NCBI RefSeq assembly: GCF_042679305.1
Contig: NZ_JBHTMP010000020.1
Span: 49,672-113,671 of the forward strand
Length of the DNA: 64,000 nucleotides
From: Micromonospora_H sonneratiae
Lineage (GTDB): Bacteria > Actinomycetota > Actinomycetes > Mycobacteriales > Micromonosporaceae
Direction of reading: 5' to 3'
Shown here: in pieces, positions 25,712 to 33,730 of the stretch
How the letters are laid out: each line of letters opens with the position of its first letter
How positions within the stretch are numbered: position 1 is the first letter of the stretch
Notes under the pieces: generated by a model
Seen by the model: the letters and a program-made list of their open reading frames with translations, nothing else
Databases searched by the model: none
Told to the model about the DNA's origin: nothing
Made by a program: the position numbers and the translations under genes

Positions 25712-25813
25712 TCAGCCGCCGGCCGGGTCACTGAGTAGCCGGTGGCCGGTGGTGAGTAGTTCGACGTCGTGGGTTGAGCATCCGAAGCTCGCCGATTTGA
25801 GGCTGGACGCCAT
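25712..25813 (-). CDS. possible 33-residue small protein or gene remnant
   Basis: Within the 342-bp gap between mrp and the DUF1003 gene, an open frame of 72 codons holds one ATG (25813). From it: M-A-S-S-L-K-S-A-S-F-G-C-S-T-H-D and E-L-L-T-T-G-H-R-L-L-S-D-P. The composition is protein-like, but third-position GC is lower than in neighbouring genes and no ribosome site is seen. The frame continues upstream (A-A-I-L-I-D-P-R-T-R-F-D) without a start, so a decayed or transferred fragment is equally likely. Apart from this and the 22-bp repeats I see nothing else in the gap. Confidence 0.25.
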   Translation of the reverse strand: MASSLKSASFGCSTHDVELLTTGHRLLSDPAGG

Positions 25814-25931
25814 GTCGAACCGGGTGCGAGGATCGATCAGGATCGCCGCGCGCCTGGCCCCTTGAGGCGTGCGGCGATCATTTTTCTGCGCCCGGATCGG
25901 ATCATTCGTCCGAATCCAACAACCGGATCAC

Positions 25932-26525
25932 TCAATCCGTGTCGTGCTCGTCACGGGGCTCTTCGAGCACCTCGGCCTCCTCGCCTTCGCCGCCCCCCGT
26001 ACGCCGCCCGACCCGTTGCTTCCGGCGCTCCAGCCGTTGTCGGCGTTGGGCCTGTTCGTCGAGTTCCTCGGCCAACCGGGACAGCTCCGACCGGAGGAAG
26101 TCGCGGGTGGCCACCTCGCCGAGTGCGATGCGCAGTGCGGCGATCTCCCGGGTCAGGTACTCGGTGTCCGCCTTCTGCAGGGTCGCGCGGCGTCGGTCCT
26201 CCTCCAGCGCGACGCGGTCGCGGTCGGCCTGCCGGTTCTGCGCCAGCAGGATCAGCGGAGCCGCGTAGGACGCCTGTAGGGACAGCACCAGGGTCAGGAA
26301 CGTGAAGGTGTACGGGTCGAAGCGCCATCCGGGCGGGGCCAGGGTGTTCCAGCCCAGCCACAGGATGATCACCACGCTCATGTACACGATGAACTTCGCG
26401 GTGCCCATGTAGCGGGCGATGCCCTCCGACCACCTGCCGAACGCCTCCGGGTCGAAGCGGGGCAGAGTGATCCGGCGCGGCTCCCGGGGCTGATCGAGTC
26501 GCTCGCTCCGGCGGGGCTCAGCCAT
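25932..26525 (-). CDS. DUF1003 membrane protein
   Basis: A 197-residue protein with two membrane helices (I-V-Y-M-S-V-V-I-I-L-W-L-G-W-N and T-F-L-T-L-V-L-S-L-Q-A-S-Y-A-A-P-L-I-L) separated by P-P-G-W-R-F-D-P-Y, the DUF1003 core, then a long charged coiled-coil (Q-N-R-Q-A-D-R-D-R). The C-terminus is basic then acidic. ATG 26525 overlaps the stop of the preceding MgtE-N gene by 8 bp, so the two are coupled and probably act together. Function is unknown; a link to divalent cation handling is inferred from the partner. Matches Rv1231c-Rv1232c order. Confidence 0.88.
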   Translation of the reverse strand: MAEPRRSERLDQPREPRRITLPRFDPEAFGRWSEGIARYMGTAKFIVYMSVVIILWLGWNTLAPPGWRFDPYTFTFLTLVLSLQASYAAPLILLAQNRQADRDRVALEEDRRRATLQKADTEYLTREIAALRIALGEVATRDFLRSELSRLAEELDEQAQRRQRLERRKQRVGRRTGGGEGEEAEVLEEPRDEHDTD

Positions 26526-27780
26526 CAGGATCACCCTCGGCCCGGCCGGTACGGTCCCGCCAGTCCCTCGGTAGCGACTGGTCGAGCACGTCGTCGACGG
26601 TCACCGCGCCGACCAGCCGGTTGTTGGCGTCGACCACCGGCATGGCCACCAGGTCGTACATGGCCATCCGCCGGGTGATCTCCGGCAGTGGGGTGGTCGG
26701 TTGCAGCGGGTCGAGATCGTTCACGACCATCGCACCGAGCAACTCGGCCGGCGGCTCCCGCAGCAGCCGTTGGAAGTGCACGATGCCGAGGTACCGCCCG
26801 GTCGGGGTGGCCATCGGGGCGCGGGCCACGAAGATCTGGGCCGCGACGGCCGGGGAGAGTTGGGGCTCCCGGATCCGGGCGAGCGCCTCGGCGACGGTGG
26901 CGTCCGGTGGGAGGATCACCGGCTCGGAGGTCATCACACTGCCGGCTGTACCCGGTTTGTACTTGAGCAATTGCCGGACCGGATCCGCCTCGTCCGGCTG
27001 CATCAGGTCGAGCAGCACATCCTGCTCGGGCAGCGGCAGTTCGTTGAGCAGGTCGGCCGCGTCATCCGGGTCCATCTCCTCCAGGATGTCGGCAGCCCGT
27101 TCCCGGCCCAGTGCGGCCAGGATCTCCACCTGGTCGTGCTCGGGCAGTTCACCGAGGACGTCAGCGAGGCGGGCGTCGTCCAGCGCGGCGGCGACCTCGT
27201 TGCGTCGCGTGTCGGGCAGCTCCTGCAATGCGTTGGCCAGGTCTGCGGGGCGCATGTCCGCCAGCACGGCCAGCAGGTTGGCCGTACCCCGGGTCTCCGG
27301 CACCCCGATCAGCCCCTGCACCAGGTCCCACTCCAGTTGGTGCAGGTGGCCCCGACGGGAAAGGCGGCCGGTCTGCTCCCGTACGGCGACCCGGCTCAGG
27401 GACCACTCGCCGCTCCGGTTGCTCTCCATCGCCACGTCGACCACGACGCCGGCCCGGCCGGTCGACTCGATGAGCACCCGTCGGTCGAGAAGGTCCGCCA
27501 GGACCAGCAACTCGTTGGCGCGCTTCTCGAACCGGCGCAGGTTGAGGGTGCCGCTGCCGAGTACGACCGCCTCGGCGTCGATCGAGGTGATGCGGTTGAT
27601 GGACAGGAAGATCTGCCGACGCATCGGCATCTCCGCCACCAGCCCGACGACCTGCGGGGGGCGGCTGGTGCCGCGTAGCCGGGCCACCGCATCGCGGACC
27701 CGACCCACCTGATCGCCGTTGGGGTCGAAGACGGCGAGGCCGGCGAGTCGGGCGATGTATACCCGGGTCGGCATGGTCAC
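26518..27780 (-). CDS. PRC-barrel / MgtE N-domain / CBS protein without transport domain
   Basis: A 420-residue cytosolic protein. An N-terminal PRC-barrel-like segment (A-G-L-A-V-F-D-P-N-G-D-Q-V-G-R-V-R-D) precedes the MgtE intracellular superhelix (D-M-R-P-A-D-L-A-N-A-L-Q-E-L; E-M-D-P-D-D-A-A-D-L-L) and a pair of CBS domains ending in G-A-V-T-V-D-D-V-L-D. The five-helix Mg2+ channel of true MgtE is missing, so it is a stand-alone sensor module, as in Rv1232c. The partner is the DUF1003 membrane protein encoded directly after. The start is GTG 27780 or ATG 27774; it cannot be decided. Confidence 0.88.
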   Translation of the reverse strand: MTMPTRVYIARLAGLAVFDPNGDQVGRVRDAVARLRGTSRPPQVVGLVAEMPMRRQIFLSINRITSIDAEAVVLGSGTLNLRRFEKRANELLVLADLLDRRVLIESTGRAGVVVDVAMESNRSGEWSLSRVAVREQTGRLSRRGHLHQLEWDLVQGLIGVPETRGTANLLAVLADMRPADLANALQELPDTRRNEVAAALDDARLADVLGELPEHDQVEILAALGRERAADILEEMDPDDAADLLNELPLPEQDVLLDLMQPDEADPVRQLLKYKPGTAGSVMTSEPVILPPDATVAEALARIREPQLSPAVAAQIFVARAPMATPTGRYLGIVHFQRLLREPPAELLGAMVVNDLDPLQPTTPLPEITRRMAMYDLVAMPVVDANNRLVGAVTVDDVLDQSLPRDWRDRTGRAEGDPDG

Positions 27781-27955
27781 AGGCCAAGCGTATGTGCCCC
27801 GGGTTCATCAACATGTCGACCTTGGCTTACCCGGTCCGACGGGATCTGCCGCGTCACCGGCCGCAACCCGACGACCCCTGCCGCCGCCGGTCGGTGTGGC
27901 TCGTCGCCGGTGAGGATGGTGATTCCGCTCGTCGTCCGTCGCTGGGGTACGGCGA

Positions 27956-28483
27956 TCAGGCGCGGCGACGTACCCGGTGCAGCCGGAAGGGTTTCCGGGT
28001 CGGCCGGGTGGCGGGGGTTTCCCGTGGCGGGGCGGCCAGCGATCCGTCCGGCAGCGAACCACCCGCCGCCAACGGCGGTCCGGCCGGTGCCAGTCGGCTG
28101 AGCACGCACTCGGCCGCCCACCGTTCGACCAGGTCGGCGGCGTTGCTGGGGGAGTTGAGCCGCTTGGTGGCGACCTGTGGCGCGACCGTCGCCCACTGTT
28201 CGCTGTCCGGCATCACCCGGGTCACCGCGGCGGACCAGGTCACGATCTGCCCGCCGTGATCCCCCCGCAGGGTCACCGCGGCGGTCGAGGTCTCGGCCAG
28301 GCCGGGCGCGGACTGCTCACCGGGTCCGCTCACGATGTGCAGCGCCCCGTCGATCGGTACGCACCACAGGGCGAGCGCCGGAGAGTCACCGACTGCCACC
28401 CAGGCCACGGCGGCCTTCTTCATCGCCTCTTCCACCAGTGGCGACGTCGTCTGCTGGCCCACGTCCTCAGTCACAACAAGCAT
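27956..28483 (-). CDS. conserved hypothetical, split-barrel-like protein
   Basis: A 175-residue protein. Residues 15-110 (M-K-K-A-A-V-A-W-V-A-V, A-L-W-C-V-P-I-D-G-A-L-H-I-V-S-G-P-G-E-Q, A-A-V-T-L-R-G-D-H-G-G) have the strand pattern of pyridoxamine-phosphate-oxidase-like split barrels, but no flavin-binding motif is certain. The C-terminal 45 residues are a Pro/Arg-rich basic tail. The ATG lies inside the end of the HAD gene (13-bp overlap), so translation is coupled. Function is not assigned. Confidence 0.75.
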   Translation of the reverse strand: MLVVTEDVGQQTTSPLVEEAMKKAAVAWVAVGDSPALALWCVPIDGALHIVSGPGEQSAPGLAETSTAAVTLRGDHGGQIVTWSAAVTRVMPDSEQWATVAPQVATKRLNSPSNAADLVERWAAECVLSRLAPAGPPLAAGGSLPDGSLAAPPRETPATRPTRKPFRLHRVRRRA

Positions 28484-29337
28484 CCTGCCGTACGTACGTC
28501 CCCGGCGACATTCCCCGCGTGGCTACCCACGAGCACCCGGTACGGGTCTCCGTCGATGTCGTGCCGGCCAGACGGCAGCCGTACGTGAGCCGGCAACGGT
28601 TGCGGTGACCGGCCGGGAACCCACGGGCCGGAATCGCCGACCAGCCGGAGGTCGGAGTCGCCGACCAGGTCGACCACCTGGCTCAGCGAGGTCAGCGTCG
28701 GGCCGTCCCAACCGGTGTCGGAGTTGAAGACGAGGTGACCGTCGAGGTCCGGCGCGGCCAGTCGTACGGCGGTCATCCCCGCCCGGGTCGCGCCGGTGAG
28801 TTCCCGGCTACCGCCGTCACCGACATACAGGCAGTCCTCGGGCGGCACGCCCAGCCGCCGACAGGCGGTCAGGAAGACCGCCGGGTCGGGTTTGCACCGG
28901 CCGAGCCGGATGGAGAAGACCCGTGCGTCGATCAACGGCGCGACCGGCAATGACGACAGGAGTACGGGCAGTTCGTGGGTACAGTCGCTGACCAGCCCGA
29001 TACGCAGCCCGTACCGGCGTAGGGCCCGTAACGCGCCCACCGCCTCGGCGCGGAGCCGGGTGTCCGCCCGGATCGCCGCGAACCGGGTCGCCAACGCTGT
29101 CCGCAGCGCGGCCTCCGACGGCCGGGCGCTGGTCCGCCGACCGATCCACCGCAGACTGGCCTCGGCGTCCCCGAGGGAGCCGGTGGCCCGTAGGTAGTAG
29201 GACTGATCGAGTACGTCGACCAGAGCGTCCGGCGAACATCCGAGCGTGTCAGCGACGGCCGCGTGTCGCCAACCACGCTGCACAGGGCGGGTGAGGGTGC
29301 CGAAGAAGTCGAACAACACAGCCCGGTATCTGGGCAC
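28471..29337 (-). CDS. HAD-superfamily hydrolase
   Basis: A 288-residue phosphatase-like enzyme. Motif I is D-F-F-G-T-L-T (nucleophile Asp in L-F-D-F-F), motif II G-L-V-S-D-C-T, motif III Lys in G-R-C-K-P-D-P, motif IV Y-V-G-D-G-G-S. The second catalytic aspartate of the D-x-D motif is replaced (D-F-F), as in phosphonatase-like or dehalogenase-like subfamilies. The C-terminal 60 residues extend beyond the fold. GTG 29337 is chosen because GGAGG lies 11 nt upstream and the fold begins right after; longer in-frame starts exist but precede non-conserved sequence. It is divergent from the two-component operon. Confidence 0.82.
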   Translation of the reverse strand: MPRYRAVLFDFFGTLTRPVQRGWRHAAVADTLGCSPDALVDVLDQSYYLRATGSLGDAEASLRWIGRRTSARPSEAALRTALATRFAAIRADTRLRAEAVGALRALRRYGLRIGLVSDCTHELPVLLSSLPVAPLIDARVFSIRLGRCKPDPAVFLTACRRLGVPPEDCLYVGDGGSRELTGATRAGMTAVRLAAPDLDGHLVFNSDTGWDGPTLTSLSQVVDLVGDSDLRLVGDSGPWVPGRSPQPLPAHVRLPSGRHDIDGDPYRVLVGSHAGNVAGDVRTAGCLL

Positions 29338-29543
29338 GGGGAACCAAGCCTCCGGAAAGCGCGAGGGGATGTCGAGGCGTAGACCGGACGATATTAGCGA
29401 CAGAGTGATCATTTCGTGGCCCGGCGTGACTGTCGGCATCTTGCCCGCATCGTTATTCACGATCATGCTCGGCGGAGCGGACGATGTCGGGACCGGTGCG
29501 GCTACCGGCACAATGACTGCGGCGTGTGGGAGGGGAGGGCTAG

Positions 29544-30200
29544 GTGCGCATCCTGCTGGTCGAGGATGACACCCGGGTTGCCGGGGCGATGGTCGCGGCG
29601 CTGACCCGCCGCGGATACGACATAGAGCATGCCGCGACGGCAGCCGCAGCGTTGGCTGCCGCCCCGTGCGACCTGGTGCTCCTGGATCTGACCCTGCCCG
29701 ACGGCGACGGCGTGGACGTGTGCCGGACGCTACGGGCACGCGACCCCCGGCTCGGCATCATCGTGGTGACGGCGCGGGGCGAGGAACGTGAACGGGTGAT
29801 CGGCCTGCGGATGGGTGCTGACGACTACGTCGTGAAGCCGTTCTCCATCGTCGAGTTGCAGGCCCGGATCGAGGCGGTGCTGCGCCGAGCGGCGATCGCC
29901 GCACCGGCACACACCATCATCGAGGTTGGCCGGATCCGCATCGACGTGCCCGCCCGGACGGTCACCGTCGACGACCGACCGGTGACCCTGACCCGCAAGG
30001 AATTCGACATCCTGACCTCCCTGGCCCGGCAACCGGGGCTGGTCGTGCCCCGGGACCGCATCCTGCTCGACGTCTGGCAGACCACCTGGGCAGCTCGGCA
30101 CACGGTGGAGGTGCACGTGGGTTCGCTGCGGGCCAAGCTGGGTGACCCACGGCTGGTAGAGACCGTTCGCGGGGTCGGTTACCGACTCCGCGGCGAGTGA
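29544..30200 (+). CDS. OmpR-family response regulator
   Basis: A 218-residue regulator. The receiver domain has acidic pair E-D-D near the N-terminus, phospho-acceptor Asp in L-L-D-L-T-L-P-D-G, and Lys in V-K-P-F-S. The C-terminal winged helix includes L-T-R-K-E-F-D-I-L and ends in V-R-G-V-G-Y-R-L-R. GTG 29544 is preceded by GGGAGGGGAGGG. It is co-transcribed with the histidine kinase 13 bp downstream; the TAXI solute-binding protein gene beyond that is a likely functional partner. Confidence 0.93.
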   Translation: MRILLVEDDTRVAGAMVAALTRRGYDIEHAATAAAALAAAPCDLVLLDLTLPDGDGVDVCRTLRARDPRLGIIVVTARGEERERVIGLRMGADDYVVKPFSIVELQARIEAVLRRAAIAAPAHTIIEVGRIRIDVPARTVTVDDRPVTLTRKEFDILTSLARQPGLVVPRDRILLDVWQTTWAARHTVEVHVGSLRAKLGDPRLVETVRGVGYRLRGE

Positions 30201-30213
30201 CCGGGAGTTTGTC

Positions 30214-31590
30214 GTGCGCCGACGGTTGGTCACCAGCTATCTGCTGTTGATGGCCCTGGTGCTGCTGGCGCTGGAGACGCCCCTGGCGATCACCCTGGCC
30301 AACCGGGAGACCGACCAGGTACGGGTCAACCGGCTGGCTGACGCGACGCGCTTCGCCTCGCTGTCCGGCCCGGCGTTACGCAGCGGCGCGGTGGGTACCC
30401 TTCGTGCCGAGTTGGACCGCTACGACCAGTTGTACGGCATCGGCGTGACCGTGGTGGACCGCGAGCACCGCAGCGTGCTGGTGACCGCGCACTATCCGTC
30501 GGAGTCGACGGCGGTCGAGCCGGCACGCCGGGTCGCGCTGGCCGGGCAGCAGTTCACCGGGCCCGAGGCGATCTGGCCGTGGAGCACCGGGCCACTCGTG
30601 GTGGCCGTGCCGATCGCCGACGGTGGCGAGGTGCTCGGGGCGGTGGTCGTCTCCTCGCCCACGAGCCGGGTACGACAGTCGGTGCGCAACATGTGGCTGA
30701 TCCTCGCGGGCGTCGGGGTGCTGGCTGTGTTGGCCTGCGTGCTGACCGCATTCGGTCTGGCCGGCTGGGTCCTGCGTCCGGTGACCGTGCTGGACTCGGT
30801 GACCCACGAGATCGCCGGCGGTGACCGGGCCGCCCGGGTGCAGCACCAGATCGGCCCACCGGAGCTACGGCGGCTGGCGGCGAACTTCAACGACATGGCG
30901 GACGCGGTCTCCGACTCGATGGAACGACAACGCGCCTTCGTCGCGCACGCCAGTCACCAGCTACGTAACCCGCTCACCGCGCTGCGCCTGCGGGTGGAGG
31001 AACTCGGCCCGAGCCTGACCGACGAGTACGGCCGTACCGAGCACCAGTTGGCGCTGGAGGAGACCGATCGACTGGCCGAGGTGCTCGACGGGCTGCTCAC
31101 CCTGGCCCGTGCCGAGCGGGGGCGGGACCGGCTGGTCGTGGTCAACGCCGTGGCGGTGGCCGAGTCGCGTACCGTCGCGTGGCAGCCGCTGGCCCGGCAC
31201 CGGTCGATCACGCTCGACGTCACCGTGCCGGACTACCCGGTGTCCGCCCGTACCGTGCCGACCGCCATGGACCAGGCACTGGACGCGTTGATCGACAACG
31301 CGGTGAAGTTCACCGAGCCGGGTGGTCATGTGCAGGTGACGGTGAGCCGGGCCGACGGTGGGGTGGCGGTGACCGTACGCGACGACGGGCGGGGGATGAC
31401 CGACGCTCAACTCGACCAGGCGACCGAGCGGTTCTGGCGGGCGCCCGACGCGCAGAACGTCAACGGCGCCGGCCTCGGCCTGACCATCGTCGCGGTGCTG
31501 GTGGACGTCTCCGGCGGTCGGCTCACGATGCGTCAGGCGCAGCCGCGTGGCCTTGAGGCCACGGTCTGGTTCCAGTCCCCGGACAGCTGA
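30214..31590 (+). CDS. HAMP-containing sensor histidine kinase
   Basis: A 458-residue kinase. Membrane helices at about 6-28 and 158-185 frame an extracytoplasmic sensor domain of about 130 residues. HAMP follows (R-P-V-T-V-L-D-S-V), then the H-box A-S-H-Q-L-R-N-P-L-T-A, N-box D-N-A-V-K-F-T-E, G1 D-D-G-R-G-M and G2 G-A-G-L-G-L-T. All catalytic motifs are present. Its neighbour encodes a TAXI-type periplasmic binding protein, which may present the ligand to the sensor domain. Confidence 0.93.
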   Translation: MRRRLVTSYLLLMALVLLALETPLAITLANRETDQVRVNRLADATRFASLSGPALRSGAVGTLRAELDRYDQLYGIGVTVVDREHRSVLVTAHYPSESTAVEPARRVALAGQQFTGPEAIWPWSTGPLVVAVPIADGGEVLGAVVVSSPTSRVRQSVRNMWLILAGVGVLAVLACVLTAFGLAGWVLRPVTVLDSVTHEIAGGDRAARVQHQIGPPELRRLAANFNDMADAVSDSMERQRAFVAHASHQLRNPLTALRLRVEELGPSLTDEYGRTEHQLALEETDRLAEVLDGLLTLARAERGRDRLVVVNAVAVAESRTVAWQPLARHRSITLDVTVPDYPVSARTVPTAMDQALDALIDNAVKFTEPGGHVQVTVSRADGGVAVTVRDDGRGMTDAQLDQATERFWRAPDAQNVNGAGLGLTIVAVLVDVSGGRLTMRQAQPRGLEATVWFQSPDS

Positions 31591-31601
31591 GGTCGCCGCC
31601 C

Positions 31602-31638
31602 GGTCGTCCGATCGGGGCGGGTGCCGATTCGGACGACC
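31602..31638. terminator. 14-bp hairpin (one bulge) after the sensor kinase gene
   Basis: The outer 10-bp arms GGTCGTCCGA/TCGGACGACC continue into 4 more pairs with a single bulged T. It is 11 nt after the kinase stop, between convergent genes. Confidence 0.7.
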
Positions 31639-31712
31639 CGTACCGCAGTGGGCCGTACCGCGCCGGGCCGCGCCGCACCGGGCCAGGTAGCCGGGTCCCG
31701 CTGCTACCCGCC

Positions 31713-32675
31713 TCAGGGCTTACTGGACCGGTAGTAGCGGACCGCGCCCGGATGCATCGGCAACGGAGCGGTGGCGATCGCTGAGAGCGGGCTCAGTCGG
31801 GCCGCTGCCGGGTGCGCGGCGGCCAGTTCGTCCCGGCGCTCCATCAACAGCCGCGTCAGGTCGTAGACGAGGTCCTCCGGCAGTGACTTTCCGACAATGA
31901 GGAAGTTCGGGTCGGCGATGGTGGTGACCGGATCCACGCCGTACACCGAGCGGGGAATGTCCCGGGCGACGTAGACCTCACGGTAGGCCCGGCGGAGCGG
32001 CTCGACGTACTCGCTGAGATCGATGATCCGGGCCAGGTTGTCGCTGGCGAAGTTCTCGATCGCGGTTACCGGAAGCCCGCCGGAGAAGAAGAAGGCGTCG
32101 ATCCGTCCGGCCCGTAGCGCGGCCACGGAGGCGTCCAGCCCCAGCTGCTCGGTGGTGATCACGTGAGCCAGTCCGGAAACGGCCAGCAACCGGTTGGCGG
32201 TGATCTCCGTGCCGGAACCGGAGGCGCCCACCGACACCCGATGGCCCCGGATGTCCTCCAATTGGCGGATCGTGGTGTCGCCCCGGGTGACCAGGTGCAG
32301 CAGATCGTCGTAGACCCGGGCCACGGCCGATACCTGGTAGCCCCCGACCGGGGCCACCGGCAGCACGTCTGCCTGGGTGAATCCCAGTTCGGCGGCACCG
32401 TTGGCGACCATGGAGACGTTCTGCGCGGAGGCTGCCGTCACCAGGACACTGGCGTGTACGCCCGGTAGCTCCCGGTTGATGATGGTGGCCAGGGACTGGC
32501 CGAAGGCGTAGTAGACCGCGGCCGGGCTGCCGGTGGCGATACGGATCTCGATCGGGGCTGGCGCGCTGCTCTGGCACCCGGCGCCGAGCAGCGCGGTTGC
32601 TGCGATCAAGGTCGTCGTGGCGATCCGGGAGACGGTTCGCAGCCACTGCACGTGGCGTGGCGAGTTACGACTCAC
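31713..32675 (-). CDS. TAXI-family solute-binding lipoprotein
   Basis: A 320-residue exported protein. The N-terminus is a lipoprotein signal with lipobox L-L-G-A-G-C. The mature part follows the TAXI family: I-R-I-A-T-G-S-P-A-A-V-Y-Y-A-F-G, L-G-F-T-Q-A-D-V-L, V-G-A-S-G-S-G-T-E-I-T-A-N-R-L-L, F-F-F-S-G-G-L-P. TAXI proteins normally feed a fused TRAP permease, but none is encoded within this window, so it may act as a ligand sensor for the adjacent kinase. GTG 32675 is chosen (GGAG 10 nt upstream); GTG 32684 is possible. Confidence 0.88.
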   Translation of the reverse strand: MSRNSPRHVQWLRTVSRIATTTLIAATALLGAGCQSSAPAPIEIRIATGSPAAVYYAFGQSLATIINRELPGVHASVLVTAASAQNVSMVANGAAELGFTQADVLPVAPVGGYQVSAVARVYDDLLHLVTRGDTTIRQLEDIRGHRVSVGASGSGTEITANRLLAVSGLAHVITTEQLGLDASVAALRAGRIDAFFFSGGLPVTAIENFASDNLARIIDLSEYVEPLRRAYREVYVARDIPRSVYGVDPVTTIADPNFLIVGKSLPEDLVYDLTRLLMERRDELAAAHPAAARLSPLSAIATAPLPMHPGAVRYYRSSKP

Positions 32676-32828
32676 GAACAGCACACTCCGGCGACGGTTG
32701 GATTCGGTGTCGCCAGTGTGGCTCAGAAGCCCGGCCGCTGCATACCGTGCGAATGGCGGAAACGTTCCGGCCGGGGTGGGGGAGATGGCCTGATGGGCCG
32801 GGGCCCCTCGATCAGGAGACGGTGGTCA

Positions 32829-32892
32829 GTGTCGAACTGTCGGTTAGGAGGCGCTGGCCGGTGTCGAACTGTCGGTCAGGAGGCGCTGGCCA
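32829..32892. repeat. two 32-bp tandem units spanning the stop of the WhiA-like gene
   Basis: Copies at 32829-32860 and 32861-32892 differ at three or fewer positions. The second contains the end of the coding sequence (A-L-A-S-A-S) and the real stop. The 32-bp period is not a multiple of three. Confidence 0.88.
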
Positions 32893-33589
32893 GTGCCGAG
32901 CGGAACTCGGTGCCCTGCATGATGCGCCGTTTGTCCGCACCGGCCGGGACGCTGACGAGGAAGCAGCCGGACCGGCGGTCCAGGGAGGCGGTCGCGCCGA
33001 GCAGGTGGGCGCTGCGGACAAGGACCCCGGCGAGGTCCTGGTCCGTGACCCGTACCCCGAGGATGTGCTTGCGTACGTGTCGGCCGGCGGCCAGCAGCAC
33101 CGCGCTCCACGCGGCGGCGGCCAGGCGGGGACGCCACAGGTGCCGAACGGTCGAGGTACCGGCGGTGACCGGGCTGAGCAGCGCGCTGCGCCCCTGCCGC
33201 CAGGCCAGGTCGATCGTGGCTGCGTACTCTGCCTGGGCCGCCTGCGGCACACCGAGTCGGTGCACGGTGTAGCGACGACGTAGACCGGCGGTGACGGTTT
33301 CCTCCTCGACCGGGATGTCCAACCCGGCCAACAGGTGCCGCATCCGGTGGGCGGCGGAGGGCTGACTGAACTCGACCATCGGACGGGGGCCGGTGAAGGC
33401 CCGGTGGGTGGGTCGCTGACCGTACTGCATCACGGGGGAGAGTGCCGGCGCCGACGCACATCGGAGCAGACAGGCGGCTTCGAACGCGTCGACCAGCGTC
33501 GACCAGGCCAGCCGGGCCGATGGCGGGGCGCTGCCGGCTGTCGCACTGTTGCCGGGTGGCGCGGTGATCCGGGTGAAGGTCGCAGACAT
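32876..33589 (-). CDS. WhiA-like protein lacking the DNA-binding domain
   Basis: A 237-residue protein. Two halves show the spacing of the paired LAGLIDADG-fold segments of WhiA: first V-E-F-S-Q-P-S-A-A-H-R-M-R-H-L-L with R-R-R-Y-T-V-H-R, then A-A-A-W-S-A-V-L-L-A-A-G, L-G-V-R-V-T-D-Q-D-L-A and L-G-A-T-A-S-L-D-R-R. The C-terminal helix-turn-helix of true WhiA (the sporulation/division regulator) is absent. This is my own pattern comparison from memory and needs a profile search. ATG 33589 has GGAG at 6-nt spacing. The longer overlapping frame in this region has shadow-like composition. Confidence 0.6.
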   Translation of the reverse strand: MSATFTRITAPPGNSATAGSAPPSARLAWSTLVDAFEAACLLRCASAPALSPVMQYGQRPTHRAFTGPRPMVEFSQPSAAHRMRHLLAGLDIPVEEETVTAGLRRRYTVHRLGVPQAAQAEYAATIDLAWRQGRSALLSPVTAGTSTVRHLWRPRLAAAAWSAVLLAAGRHVRKHILGVRVTDQDLAGVLVRSAHLLGATASLDRRSGCFLVSVPAGADKRRIMQGTEFRSALASAS

Positions 33590-33730
33590 CGTACGCTCCA
33601 GGGATCGTTCGGGGGTTTCCCAAACGGTGCCGGTTGTCTGCGCGCGGCGGTACAGGTTCGAGCCAGACTTGAGGGAAATTTGCGGACCGGTGTCGGACCG
33701 GTGAACACACCACGGTCCGGCGGCGCGATG

